Below the pieces are notes generated by a model. It did no database searches, had not been told where the DNA came from, and saw nothing but the letters and a program-made list of their open reading frames with translations. Source: Priapulus caudatus (Eukaryota > Priapulida > Priapulimorpha > Priapulimorphida > Priapulidae). Taken from it: DNA of 21,481 nucleotides. The translations under genes were made by a program, and so were the position numbers. The stretch spans positions 77,228 through 98,708 of the forward strand of contig NW_014577451.1 in the NCBI RefSeq assembly GCF_000485595.1, written 5' to 3'. Positions within the stretch are counted from its first letter, which is position 1. Every line of letters begins with the position of its first letter. Of the stretch, positions 10,672-19,544 are shown in pieces.

Positions 10672-10831
10672 GTTTGACAAGGTCGATGCGCTCGGTGCGA
10701 AGCTACTGAAGAAGGCACCGCAGTCTGCTGAGGTGAAGGGCGTACTGCAGCGTGTGCAGAACGCACAGAGCGACGTCACCGACGGCTGGAAGGACAAGCA
10801 GCAGAAGCTACTGAATAACCTAGACCTGCAG
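10672..10831 (+). CDS. Beta-H spectrin exon 5: helix B-C end of repeat 2
   Basis: Reads FDKVDALGAKLLKKAPQS to LLNNLDLQ. The first base completes the Thr codon of exon 4. It contains the ALGAKLL helix B end and the TDGWKDKQQKLL helix C core. Acceptor ttgtgctgcag; donor gtgcgt after CAG (phase 0). The split before FDK recurs exactly in front of FDKLQ in exon 12, so the intron sits at the same place in two different repeats. Confidence 0.86.
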
Positions 10832-10867
10832 GTGCGTCTGCTGCAGCTCGTGAAGCAACAATGTGAA

Positions 10868-11006
10868 ATGTAACCCCAACATGGACGCCTGCGAGCACAC
10901 ATGTAACCCCAACATGGATGCCAGCGAGCACACATGTAACCCCAACATGGATGCCAGCTGGCACACATGTAACCCCAACATGGACGCCAGCAGGAGTGCA
11001 TGTAAC
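10868..11006 (+). repeat. 33-bp minisatellite, four copies (intron 5)
   Basis: Units at 10868, 10901, 10934 and 10967 share atgtaaccccaacatggatg and ccagc, with the start of a fifth at 11000. Because 33 is a multiple of three, the array keeps all frames open and creates a spurious minus-strand protein with the repeat HPCWGYMCA. Confidence 0.93.
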
Positions 11007-11273
11007 AATGTGAAATGTACCTGATCATCGTGTGGCAACGATATAACGTATAATGTGAAATGTACCTGACCCTTACACTACTGTTATGGCTTACAATTAT
11101 ACACACACATGAATGTAGTATGTTTACCACCATGGTTGTCCATCGCAAGTACATAACTAGTATTATATCTATTATATCCAGCTACTCTAGTAAATCTAGG
11201 ATCCCTAACAACACGTAGCACTAGTGGTGGCCCACGTGTACGGCGGCGTGTCATTGTGCTATCATTGCTTCAG

Positions 11274-11332
11274 CTGTTTAACAGGGAGGCAGACCAGGTG
11301 GACTCAGTGAGATGGGGGGGGGGCACGAGCGA
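11274..11332 (+). pseudogene. Decayed copy 1 of the 5' end of exon 6
   Basis: The sequence cttcag followed by CTGTTTAACAGGGAGGC repeats the acceptor and first 12 codons of exon 6 (LFNREADQVDSV) almost exactly. It then degrades into a run of G and an in-frame stop (ATATAA). It lies in intron 5, 613 bp upstream of the true exon. It could be spliced as a poison exon only if a donor followed, and none is clear. It is followed by ataaccagtagattt, shared with copy 2. Confidence 0.85.
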
Positions 11333-11366
11333 TATATAACCAGTAGATTTGGCCAGTACAGCTTAG

Positions 11367-11637
11367 AGGGTCTATGTCCCCCATGGTACTGCCGGAACGT
11401 ACCCTGGGTACGGTCTGGTATACCGGAACGTACCCTGGTACCAGAGCATCTAAATCAACGTGATTTATATGCTCTGCTGGTACTATCTAATAAGCCGGAC
11501 CATACCTCGCCTACTCCACTAACGAGTCTAGGGAGTCGCCTATGCCTACTCCCTAACCTTAACCCTAACGCTAACCCTAACCATATCAGATAGTTACCAG
11601 GGTAGGTTCCGGCAGTACCCTGGGGGACATAGACCCT
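11367..11637 (+). mobile_element. MITE-like element with about 40-bp terminal inverted repeats
   Basis: The left end agggtctatgtcccccatgg and on to about 11407 is the reverse complement of the right end (ccctgggggacatagaccct and bases before it), with two mismatches seen in about 40 bp. Inside are a partial second copy of the end (ccggaacgtaccctgg), a hairpin around 11441-11473 and a telomere-like stretch near 11555-11581. It has no coding capacity. No clear target-site duplication is visible; the sequence gccagtaca occurs near both ends but is not adjacent. It lies between decayed copies 1 and 2 of exon 6. Confidence 0.78.
11548..11582 (+). repeat. Telomere-like stretch (CCCTAA type) inside the MITE
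   Basis: cctaaccttaaccctaacg followed by ctaaccctaacc is a short degenerate run of the TTAGGG-type telomere repeat on the minus strand. A similar degenerate run (ctaacctctaaccctagag) is at about 4664-4700. Confidence 0.6.
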
Positions 11638-11736
11638 ATGAGCGCCAGTACATATAACCAGTAGGACATACTGCGTAGTGTAACAACACTTAGCATTGAC
11701 CCACACATACAGTGTGTTCTGTTGTCGTTGCTTCAG

Positions 11737-11798
11737 CTGTTTAACAGGGAGGCGGACCAGGTGGACTCGGTGACGGGTGGGGACACGAACACGATTTA
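11737..11798 (+). pseudogene. Decayed copy 2 of the 5' end of exon 6
   Basis: Starts after ttgcttcag and matches exon 6 for about 45 bp (LFNREADQVDSVTGG). It then has an extra G, is out of frame and reaches TAA. It lies 150 bp upstream of the true exon start. The bases before each copy (pyrimidine tract and cttcag) are alike in all three, so the acceptor was duplicated along with the coding part. Confidence 0.87.
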
Positions 11799-11886
11799 AC
11801 CAGTAGATTTAGGATATAACCAGTAGTGTTCTCTAAAGTTCTGCGTTGTGTACTGTAGTAAGTGTGTACTATCTTCCCTGCTTCAG

Positions 11887-12104
11887 CTGTTTAACAGGGA
11901 GGCGGACCAGGTGGACTCGGTGACGGGCGGACACGAGCGCTACCTGGACGTGCAGGACCTCGGCGGATCGATCGACGACGTCGAGAAGCTGATTAAGCGA
12001 CACGAGGACTTTGACAACAAGCTGTACGTTCAGGACGAGCGCGTGAAGCAGTTCAGCGAGATGGCCGACAAGCTGCTGCATGCGCAGCATCCCGAGAACA
12101 AGTA
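11887..12104 (+). CDS. Beta-H spectrin exon 6: most of repeat 3, with copied ends
   Basis: Reads LFNREADQVDSVTGG to LLHAQHPENK, then two bases of a Tyr codon. It is the longest exon and the one most typical of beta-H: LFNREADQ at the start of helix A, the DLGGSIDDVEKLIKRHEDFD helix A-B region and FSEMADKLLHAQHP before helix C. Acceptor ctgcttcag. I chose the donor at 12105 because gtgagt is a full consensus and the phase fits exon 7; gtagtg at 12102 is an alternative out of phase. Both ends of this exon occur again as decayed copies in the flanking introns. Confidence 0.88.
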
Positions 12105-12493
12105 GTGAGTGTTAATTACACGTTACTAATTAGTCAGTATTAATTACACGTTATTAATTAGTGAGTATATATACATTGTACGTATACGTTATACATGTCA
12201 CTAGTAGTGAGTATACACACCCCCAGCATCCTGAGCACAAGTAGTGAGTATTACTTACACGTTATTAATTAGTGAGTATTAATTACCCATTATTAATTAG
12301 TGAGTATTAATTAACCATTATTAATTAGTGAGTATACGCACGCCCAGCATTCCGAGCACAAGTAGAGAGTATATATGTTATTAGTATTAGTATTAGTATT
12401 AGTTATTAGTATTTTATTGTTCAGTCGGTTGTGATATTGATGTGCTGCGCCTTTGATCACGACATTTTATGTAAAAAGCCGCAATATAAATAA

Positions 12494-12525
<32 letters not shown>

Positions 12526-12805
12526 GTATACGTCTTAATAACAGTGAGTGTACACGGCAGTAGTAGTGAGTATACATTTCAGTAGTAGCAAGCATCCCGA
12601 GCACAAGTAGTGAGTATACACGGCAGTAGTACACGTGTCACTAGTAGTGAGTGTATGTGTCACAAATGTACGTATCAATATAGCGAGTATATATTTCATT
12701 ATATATACGCGCAACTCGAAGTGAATATATATGTAACTAGTAGTGAGTATATATGCCACTAGTAGTGAGTATGATTGTGTAACTAGTAGTGAGTATACAT
12801 GTCAA
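12105..12805 (+). repeat. AT-rich tandem array with many gtgagt motifs (intron 6)
   Basis: Degenerate units built from tagtgagtat, attaattacacg and ttattaatta follow the exon 6 donor, mixed with three copies of the exon 6 donor end and a TAA microsatellite (12484-12526). Short forms ctagtagtgagtatac recur up to about 12800. The rest of the intron, 12806-13107, has no recognisable feature. Confidence 0.75.
12222..12249 (+). repeat. Copy of exon 6 donor end (first of three)
   Basis: cccagcatcctgagcacaag and tagtgagt match the last 20 bases of exon 6 and its donor (cagcatcccgagaacaagta then gtgagt) with few changes. Further copies lie at about 12343-12370 and 12590-12614. Each retains or nearly retains the gtgagt consensus. 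Confidence 0.8.
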
Positions 12806-13107
12806 TAGTAATGGTGCTGAGCATTATTGCAACGTCATACACTGCATATAGCAATACATATATACCTCCATGAAATGCCATTGAAGCAAGTCAAATTTGA
12901 CTTCCAAGATACTCGAACCTTTTATTGTATGAATAACAGTTTAAAATGTGGTTGATATTAGGTTAGTGTGAGTAAAAAAAGATAGTGTTAAGCTATGTGC
13001 TTATGTGCGTATGGAAAATCATGCTGGGTAATTACCATGCTTTTTGGCCATACACGAAGTGGCTTCATGAGTATATTTACTACCCTTGTGCGTGTATCCT
13101 GTCTCAG

Positions 13108-13231
13108 CATCCATGAAAAACGTGTTGCCGTGAAGCATAGGCGACAGGACGTGAAGAGGAAAAGTAAGGGTAGAAGAGAAGTTCTGCACAACGCTCTCGC
13201 CTTCCAGGAGTTCAAAAGAGATGCTGAAGAG
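13108..13231 (+). CDS. Beta-H spectrin exon 7: helix C of repeat 3, helix A start of repeat 4
   Basis: Reads IHEKRVAVKHRRQDVK to EFKRDAEE after completing the split Tyr. Helix C is unusually basic here (KHRRQDVKRKSKGRRE) and lacks the common helix C tryptophan. It ends with LAFQEFKRDAEE, the standard opening of a spectrin repeat. Acceptor tcctgtctcag; donor gtacga after GAG (phase 0). Confidence 0.83.
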
Positions 13232-13721
13232 GTACGAAATTCACGTACTCTTCTACATTATGTATTCCTACAGTTTGTGATGCCTTTGAATGTTTCCGGA
13301 AATGCTTGTCTGGGTTAGAAGTAAGAAAAACATCTGTTGGGACCGTTTATCTATGTGATAGTTAATTTAAACAAACACCATGAATACCTAGTATAATATT
13401 CTATTTTTTATTTATTAATCGATACAAAAATGCGTCTAAAATTGGCTATCAAATTGCCCTCTGGCCAATAGTCACCTTTTATGTGAAGAGGTTAGTTTTT
13501 GTAAGTGTTGAATCGATACTCAGCTTAAGTAATAAGAACCTACTTAAAGCGAGTGCTGTTGTGGAGAGAAGCGAGGACTAAATGTGCTCCGACATGTGAG
13601 ATGTAGTTTCACATCAGAAATAATAACTAAAAGTTTCCAATATAACCGAAAATAATAGTGAAAGCTCGAGTGTTGCGGCAATTTTTTATCGAAGCGGTCT
13701 TATCGATGTTTGTCCATGCAG
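13232..13721 (+). other. Intron 7, no recognised feature
   Basis: 490 bp of AT-rich sequence between exons 7 and 8. I see no repeat or element in it. Confidence 0.6.
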
Positions 13722-13868
13722 CTGGCGACGTGGATGTACGAGAAGAGGCAGATGGCGGCGGATGAGTCGTACAGGGATCCTACCCACCTGCAGAGGAAAC
13801 TACAGAAGCATCAGGCTTTCCTCGCAGAACTGAAGGCCAACGAAGACCGTCTGGACACTATTAACCAG
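13722..13868 (+). CDS. Beta-H spectrin exon 8: helix A-B of repeat 4
   Basis: Reads LATWMYEKRQMAADESYR to EDRLDTINQ. It has the helix A core TWMYEK, the ADESYRDPTHLQRKLQKHQA stretch strongly conserved in alpha and beta-H spectrins, and AELKANEDRLDTINQ of helix B. Acceptor tttgtccatgcag; donor gtagcg. Both ends are phase 0 and the length is exactly 49 codons. Confidence 0.88.
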
Positions 13869-13994
13869 GTAGCGTATAATAGATCACGGCTTCTCACTTG
13901 TCATTAGCATCTCCTTAAACATACGTCTAGCTGTTTGGTGAGATGTACGCAACGTGGGTGTCTGTTTTCCATTCATATCTCACGGCTGGAGAAA

Positions 13995-14140
13995 ATATGA
14001 GAAAGGAATTTGTATTTCTTGCATGAAATATGTATTCCTTGTATTCATTGTATGACGTATGAATTCCTTGTGTAAAATTCTATTTCTTGTATTTCCTTTG
14101 TATTGAAACACGAGGAAAGAATATGAGAAAGGAATTTGTA
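13995..14140 (+). repeat. Direct repeat in intron 8
   Basis: atatgagaaaggaatttgta occurs at 13995 and 14121, with related tattccttgtatt motifs between. It may be a decayed 126-bp duplication. Confidence 0.65.
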
Positions 14141-14235
14141 ATGTTGTTACAATTGCACAATGCGTTAGTTCTTATATTATTTGTTCAATCTAGTACTCTA
14201 CTTGGTTCCTCATGGTTCCTCTGCTTTGCTAACAG

Positions 14236-14364
14236 AATGGTCAAGCTCTCATCAAAGCAGAGCACTATGCACAGGCAGAGGTGCAGGAGATACTGGACGA
14301 CCTCAACCACCAATGGACGGACCTGTGTAGCCTTGCTGCTGACAAACAGCAAAAGCTACAGCAG
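14236..14364 (+). CDS. Beta-H spectrin exon 9: helix B-C of repeat 4
   Basis: Reads NGQALIKAEHYAQAEV to KQQKLQQ. It carries the GQALIKAEHYA junction between helices B and C and LNHQWTDLCSLAADKQQKL, the helix C core with its tryptophan. Acceptor ctttgctaacag; donor gtacgt. Phase 0 on both sides, 43 codons. A long CT/CA microsatellite begins about 50 bp into the following intron. Confidence 0.87.
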
Positions 14365-14409
14365 GTACGTAATGAGAATCTGAAACTTTAGTGTCAAGTC
14401 ATATAGTGT

Positions 14410-14410
<1 letters not shown>

Positions 14411-14467
<57 letters not shown>

Positions 14468-14850
14468 TCTCAGAGGTGGGATGTTGGAGGTTGTTGGGTG
14501 GGATGCTCTCTCTCTCTTCTGCTCTCTCTTCTCTCTCTCTTCCTCTTCTCCCTCTGCTCTCTCTCTCTCCCCTCTCTCTCTCCTCTCTCTCTCTCTCTCC
14601 TCTCTCTCTTCTTTTCTCTCTCTCTCTCCACACACACAACACACACACACACACAACAACACACAACACACACACACACACACACACACGCACTCTCTTC
14701 CTCTTTCTCTCTCCAACTTAGTCCCCCTAGACTGCTCTTTTCGCTTTTCCTCACTGTCGCTCCCTCCACCCTCTCTCTCTCCCTCTCTCCCACCTACTCT
14801 TACTCTCACTGTCACTGTCACTCTTTCTCTCCCTCACTCTCATTGTCGCT
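14411..14850 (+). repeat. Compound CT and CA microsatellite (intron 9)
   Basis: A pure CT run at about 14413-14465 is followed by CT-rich sequence, a CA-rich block (14629-14690) and more CT-rich sequence. The Ser/Leu and Arg/Glu open frames here come from the repeat. Confidence 0.95.
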
Positions 14851-14973
14851 TGAATCAATTATTGATGTGAATAGATGTGATGAACACAGAGGATAGCAAA
14901 GTTAGCGATGAGCGCATGTATTCAGACATGCATAACTCGTTAGTGATGCTAATGGTTGGGTAATGTCTTACAG

Positions 14974-15108
14974 GCAGCTGCGCAGAAGGATCTGTATGGT
15001 ACTCTGGAAGAGGGACGCAAAACTCTGGATGAGATGGAGCGAGCTCTGGCCACGGATGACGTCGGAAAGGACTTGAGGTCGGCACGAGACATGCTGGCAA
15101 AGCACCAG
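14974..15108 (+). CDS. Beta-H spectrin exon 10: helix A to start of helix B, repeat 5
   Basis: Reads AAAQKDLYGTLEEGRKTL to DMLAKHQ. Helix A lacks the usual tryptophan (LDEMERAL in its place). DDVGKDLRSARDMLAKHQ is the helix A-B link with the KHQ end at which several exons of the gene stop. Acceptor taatgtcttacag; donor gtatat. Phase 0 on both sides, 45 codons. Confidence 0.85.
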
Positions 15109-15498
15109 GTATATGACTATTCTGTTTGTAGCGCTGTTTTCACTTTCTCATTCTCTGGTTTTATTTTACTCCCTTGTATCCAAATGTTTATATGTGTAAC
15201 CCGATAAAAACGCTGTGTATATATTCTGTGAGGAAATTTGCTTGGATTTTTTTAATCTCGTTACGGTAATATCTTTATATCAAACGTTCTAATAGAAAAA
15301 GTTAAAAGGGCTAATGTTAAGACTAATTTTGTTTCTGGCTATGAATCTGGCTATGGCTATGAATTACGATTTCTTATTGTCCTTGAATATACTGTGAATG
15401 TGGATAATTCACCATATGAACAAAAACACGTTCTAAATTATTAGCCTTTATTTTAGAAACCGTTACTCTCGTTCAGTGCCAAGGTTATTCCTTTACAG
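15109..15498 (+). other. Intron 10, no recognised feature
   Basis: 390 bp of AT-rich sequence. Only a short duplication of ctggctatgaat near 15337-15365 is seen. Confidence 0.6.
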
Positions 15499-15629
15499 AT
15501 GCTCGAACAAGACATAGAAAGAGAAAATGAAAAGGTGAAGGGGCTGAACGCCACAGGGCAGGAGTTAGCGCAAGCCGGTCACTTTAACACAGCGAAGATC
15601 CTGGAGGATACTGAGGTCTTCAGCAAGAA
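15499..15629 (+). CDS. Beta-H spectrin exon 11: helix B-C of repeat 5
   Basis: Reads MLEQDIERENEKVKGLNA to EDTEVFSK plus two bases of a Lys codon. It follows KHQ in exon 10 and contains the GQELAQAGHFNT link before helix C. The donor gtacga at 15630 makes phase 2. Reading through gives a stop within ten codons. Acceptor cctttacag. Confidence 0.84.
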
Positions 15630-16029
15630 GTACGAACATAACCGACCTCATTTGTGATACGGCTATGCGTCACACGCGATCTCCTATTAATTTATCTCGA
15701 GAGAGAGAGAGATACGTCTTTCGCCCAATGTATTGATGAACGCATACATTGCGTGTCGATCCGATTCATTTGAGGTTTACCGAATGTACGTAGTGGCAAG
15801 TGTTTGCATTCTGCCCAGTGGCGGCCCCCTGAAGTAGACCCGCGTACATTTGTAGCTGGGATTACACTATCAACTTTCTGTTGAAAAGTGGACGACTTTA
15901 TCAACTTCCCTTCATTCAGAAGGAGATTATTTGCACGCGCATTTTTGCTGTCGGCACCACACGGGCTACACCTGGTGCTAATTAATACCTGCAAAAACGA
16001 GTATCCACCTCGCCCCGCGCCCACACTGC

Positions 16030-16370
16030 GGGCAAAATTAACGGGAGTCCGGAGTAAAATACTCCCTGATTTACTGTCGGACTCCCTGATTTGACATATG
16101 CAGGAGTCCGTGTGACTCCCTGAAAATTCTGCCATACTAACTAGTTCGTTCCAGAGCACGGCCTCGCGGAATTACCTTATTCTCTTTTTTAATGTCCAAA
16201 GAAAATTTGGCAGACGTGCAACCGCATGAATAAGCACATGCGTTATTGTTAGAATCTTTCATTTTGAACCTCAGACTGCGGACTCCCTCATTTTGCTGCG
16301 GACTCCTTCTTTTTGAGGGTAGAGAGTCAGTTGTCAGTTGGACTCCCGTGTTCAAAAGTTAATTTCTACC
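16030..16370 (+). repeat. Cluster of actccctgat repeats with inverted flanks (intron 11)
   Basis: The unit ggactccctgattt and variants occurs at about 16051, 16077, 16115, 16279 and 16300. The left flank aaaattaacgggagtcc reappears inverted and interrupted near 16339-16368 (ggactcccgtg, then gttaatttct). This may be a small inverted-repeat element. The first part of the intron (15630-16029) has only a short GA run at 15699-15713. Confidence 0.5.
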
Positions 16371-16394
16371 CCTGTGTGTGTGTGTTTCGAACAG

Positions 16395-16581
16395 GTTTGA
16401 TAAGCTGCAGGGGCCGAGTACGAGTCGCCGCGAGACGCTGGAGACGAGCCTGCAGTACCACCAGTTCGTCTTCGACGTCGACAACGAGCTGCAGTGGATC
16501 CACGACCACATGCCGTCAGCAACCTCGTCCGACTACGGCAAGAGTTTGTTCGACGCGCAGAACCTGTACACGAAGCACCAG
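16395..16581 (+). CDS. Beta-H spectrin exon 12: end of repeat 5 and helix A of repeat 6
   Basis: Reads FDKLQGPSTSRRETLE to NLYTKHQ. The first base closes the Lys codon. Repeat 5 ends in ETLETSLQYHQ. Repeat 6 starts with FVFDVDNELQWIHDH and then SSDYGKSLFDAQNLYTKHQ, the clearest beta-type helix A and A-B link in the window. Acceptor gtttcgaacag; donor gtagag (phase 0). Repeat 5 has no helix C tryptophan, one of the weaker repeats. Confidence 0.88.
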
Positions 16582-17371
16582 GTAGAGCCACCGTGCGCGC
16601 TGCCAGGGCTAGCGATGTCGCTCCGTGACTAGTTGCGTCGCGGGTGATGTCTCTACGCGAGATTACAATTTAGTCGTTGGTTTGTTAGAGTATCTTTTTC
16701 GGTTGTCGTTAGATTGTGTTCTTACGCAGATTTAATATTAAATTTTAGAGAGAGAAAAATTCGCAGTGGTCACAAAGCTATTGGTAATCCGGTAGATAAA
16801 TAGGCGACGTCAAAAAGAAAACGTTATGATTTAACATTTATCTGCTGAGCCCAACGTAACGTGACACATGCATGTATGTACACCACACGTGTAACTGTGA
16901 GGAGAACAGTAGATAATCCTGTACAGGACACTAACATGGACAGTGCAGGCATGAGAATTTTCCGCGGATTTCCGGGTTTTGATGTTCATTTTAGTCATTC
17001 TTGAGATTGATGCAAAAAACGAATAAAAAGTTTAGGGGGTAAGGTGTACTTTTTTGTCAAAATGGATGCCATTTTTAATTTAAACTTCATAAAAAGTCAG
17101 GAAAAGTACGTCAAATTTCACACATAAGTAACGGAACTCTGGATAAATATCGCGGTGTATCTATGTAATGTAAATGAAGGCATGCATTAAGTTTACCGCC
17201 ACATAAAACATTGAAATTTTCATAGAAAATTACAAGACTTTGAACAGTGAGAAGGACCTTCATGTTGCAGTCCGGTCGCTCACGCCAAGCCAAAGTTTGT
17301 TGAAATTTTGTTCGTGATATTTGTCGAAATTTAGTTGCTGAATTTTAATCAAAAACTTTCTCGTCGCGCAG
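16582..17371 (+). other. Intron 12, no recognised feature
   Basis: 790 bp, AT-rich, without visible repeats, elements or RNA genes. Confidence 0.6.
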
Positions 17372-17572
17372 AAATTCAAGCAGGAGTTGCACAGCCACCA
17401 GCCGTTCGTGGAGCGCCGCCTGGTGGAGGGCGAGGAGCTGGTCGCCGGGCGTCACCCGAACGCGCGAGACATCCGCGACAAGTGCTACGAGCTGCGCAGC
17501 GCGTGGGACGGCCTGCTCGACGGATCCGCGGCGAGGGAGAAGAAGCTGGAGCTGTCTCTGGGAGCTCAGAAG
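17372..17572 (+). CDS. Beta-H spectrin exon 13: helices B-C of repeat 6
   Basis: Reads KFKQELHSHQPFVERRL to LELSLGAQK, 67 codons, phase 0 on both sides. It holds the complete remainder of repeat 6: ELVAGRHPNARDI between helices B and C, and LRSAWDGLLDGSAAREKKL as helix C. Acceptor ctcgtcgcgcag; donor gtgaag after AAG. The exon ends exactly at the repeat boundary. It is very GC-rich against the AT-rich introns around it. Confidence 0.87.
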
Positions 17573-18148
17573 GTGAAGCCGCCATCCCAAACCCCCAAAA
17601 AAATAAAAATCCCTTCAAAATCCAAAAAACCTGGTCGATTTGATATTGTGTTCCTGACATTAATTGCTTGCTATGGGCTATGTATGCGTCACGAGTGTAT
17701 GTTCTCATCGAACAATATAGTAAAATAAGATTTAAGAAGTATAATGAAGCAATTTAACCATAAAAAGTGAACAGAATTACATATATTTTGTGAAAAAGTG
17801 GGAATCTTTTTTTTATTTTTACTATATACGGTGACGTAATCACCTTAATCACATTACTTATACAGAAAGTACTGTCGTTTTTGTATATATTTTTTTCTTC
17901 ATGTTGTATAGCTCTGTGTTGTACTGTAAATTTTATTATTTTAACTGCTCACCACTATATGACTATTGCATCTATTACATTTTTTCTTTATGAAAAAGAC
18001 TGTCGTCAGTACATGTATTTATATTTAAATAACATGCAATAAAGATTTAATAATAATAATTATTAATAATAGCTAGCATCGATCGTCCGTTTCAAGTGTT
18101 TTGCTTCTTGACTGTGCACTTTTTTCAAGTTTCTTGTGTTTTGCGCAG
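17573..18148 (+). other. Intron 13, AT-rich
   Basis: 576 bp with runs of A or T and short TAA/AAT stretches near 18040-18072. Nothing else is recognised. Confidence 0.6.
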
Positions 18149-18265
18149 TTCTACTCGGATGCTGCGGAGATTGAGCAGTGGATTAACGAGAAGCAGCGTG
18201 TCTGCAGCAGCGAGGACTGTGGCAAGAACGAGGTGGCTGCCAACAGACTCCTCACCAAGCACAAG
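18149..18265 (+). CDS. Beta-H spectrin exon 14: helix A to start of helix B, repeat 7
   Basis: This small 39-codon exon contains no ATG. It reads FYSDAAEIEQWINEKQRV to LLTKHK. The helix A core is EQWINEK, the link is SSEDCGKNEVAANRLLTKHK, with Cys where Tyr is usual (SEDYG). Acceptor tgttttgcgcag; donor gtagcc. Both ends are phase 0. It starts at a repeat boundary and ends at the KHQ-equivalent position. Confidence 0.86.
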
Positions 18266-18284
18266 GTAGCCTAGTGTCACCGTT

Positions 18285-18760
18285 GTCACTGTCACACCAA
18301 CTCCTGTATGTTTGTCATTGTCACCAACTCGATCTGCCAATGCTTGATATATGTATGCCATTGTCACCAACTCGTGTCTGTGAGTTCCTGCATGTTTGCC
18401 ATTGTCACCAACTCCTGCCAATGCTTGATATATGCATGCCATTGTCACCAACTCGTGTCTGTGAGTTCCTGCATGTTTGTCATTGTCACCAACTCATGCC
18501 AGTGCTTGACGTATGCATGCCAATGTCACTAATACTTGCCTGTGCCAGTCTGTGTGCATGTCATTTTCAATGACTGCTGCCTGTGCCTTCCTTCATGTTT
18601 GTCACTGTCACTAACTCCTGCCTGTGCCGGTCCGCATGCGTGCCATTCTCAATGACTCCTACCTGTGCTTGATGTGTGAATGCGGTTGTCACCAACTCGT
18701 CAGTGACTCCTACCTGTGCGTTCCTGCGTGCATGCCACTGTCACCAACTACTGCCTACGT
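18285..18760 (+). repeat. About 40-bp minisatellite, roughly 11 degenerate copies (intron 14)
   Basis: The core attgtcaccaactc recurs with starts of gtcacc at 18320, 18363, 18404, 18444 and 18485, a spacing of 40-43 bp. More divergent copies continue to about 18760. Alternate units carry tgcttgatatatgcatg or gtgagttcctgcatg, so the array began as an 80-bp dimer. Open frames (CHCHQL repeats) are by-products. Confidence 0.88.
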
Positions 18761-18833
18761 TTGCCATCTGTGCAATGTCACATATGGAATCTATGGGTAT
18801 GGTCGTGGTATATAAGTGTGTTCTGTGTTTCAG

Positions 18834-18947
18834 GCATTGGAGGTGGAGATAGACAGCTATATGACGCGTCTATCTGATCTTAAGCAACTTTCCCAGAAGC
18901 TCCTAGACTCAGGCCATCCAGATTCCAAGTCCATCGGCAAGAAAACG
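18834..18947 (+). CDS. Beta-H spectrin exon 15: helix B of repeat 7
   Basis: Reads ALEVEIDSYMTRLSDLKQ to KSIGKKT, 38 codons. ALEVEIDSYMTRLSDLKQL and LLDSGHPDSKSI are the helix B and B-C link of a spectrin repeat and continue directly from KHK of exon 14. Acceptor ctgtgtttcag; donor gtaagc, a strong site. Phase 0 on both sides. Confidence 0.85.
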
Positions 18948-18999
18948 GTAAGCACCGATATCGCGTTATCATACTCCTGGTAACGATGTCATTGACTCG

Positions 19000-19200
19000 A
19001 TACTGCTACTTAATACCATGTCTATGTTAAATTACATACACATCACATTAATTTTATAATAATAATTATTATAATTATTAAAAAATAATAATATGAATTC
19101 TGGTATATATTTTTTTTATTAATTATATTAAATTATATTTTATTAAATAATATGTAAAATAAATTAAAAATAAAATAATAATATTAATTAATGCCGGTAA
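19000..19200 (+). repeat. AT-rich low-complexity sequence (intron 15)
   Basis: A dense run of TAATAA, TTATTA and AAATTA lies at about 19040-19190, between exons 15 and 16. Confidence 0.8.
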
Positions 19201-19259
19201 ATCCAGGAAAATCCTCTACAGCAAATCCTCGACGTGATTCTCTCGCATTGACTTTACAG

Positions 19260-19442
19260 CAACAGATGGAGGCGCATTTGAACAACCTGAAGAAGATGGC
19301 GACGGCTCGCAAGCGCCGCCTGGAGGACGCTAGAGACCTGTTTGAGTACGTGCGCGAGAGCGAGGACTTTGAGCAGTGGATCGCGGAGAAACTGCAGCAG
19401 GCACAGAGCGAGGACTACGGACAGGACTTTGAACACGTGCAG
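19260..19442 (+). CDS. Beta-H spectrin exon 16: end of repeat 7, helix A of repeat 8
   Basis: Reads QQMEAHLNNLKKMATAR to GQDFEHVQ, 61 codons, phase 0 on both sides. Repeat 7 ends with KRRLEDARDLFE. Repeat 8 begins YVRESEDFEQWIAEKLQQ and then AQSEDYGQDFEHVQ. Acceptor gactttacag; donor gtaggc. The last 50 or so bases of the exon, with its donor, are repeated four more times in the next intron. Confidence 0.88.
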
Positions 19443-19544
19443 GTAGGCGAAAACTGTAAAACTGTAAACGTGAACACGTAGAGAAAGTTTGACGAGCGTG
19501 GTGGCGGGGCCTTGTCCTAACAAGAACGTGGGTTATCCGCGTAG

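Noticed and set aside
10543-11154. 203-codon minus-strand frame with a Cys-Trp-Gly-Tyr repeat
   Set aside because: The repeat is the 33-bp intronic minisatellite, which keeps frames open by its length; the remainder is antisense to exon 5.
11548-11582. True telomere or chromosome end
   Set aside because: Only a few degenerate units lie inside a MITE, with the gene continuing on both sides.
14391-14896. Ser/Leu and Arg/Glu frames up to 159 codons
   Set aside because: They are products of the CT and CA microsatellites in intron 9.
15692-16159. 155-codon minus-strand frame in intron 11
   Set aside because: No recognisable domain; it crosses intronic sequence and a repeat cluster, and lacks splice or codon-bias support.
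18274-18573. Frames with CHCHQL repeats that look like zinc-binding units
   Set aside because: The period follows the 40-bp minisatellite and all frames show it; there is no start context or domain.
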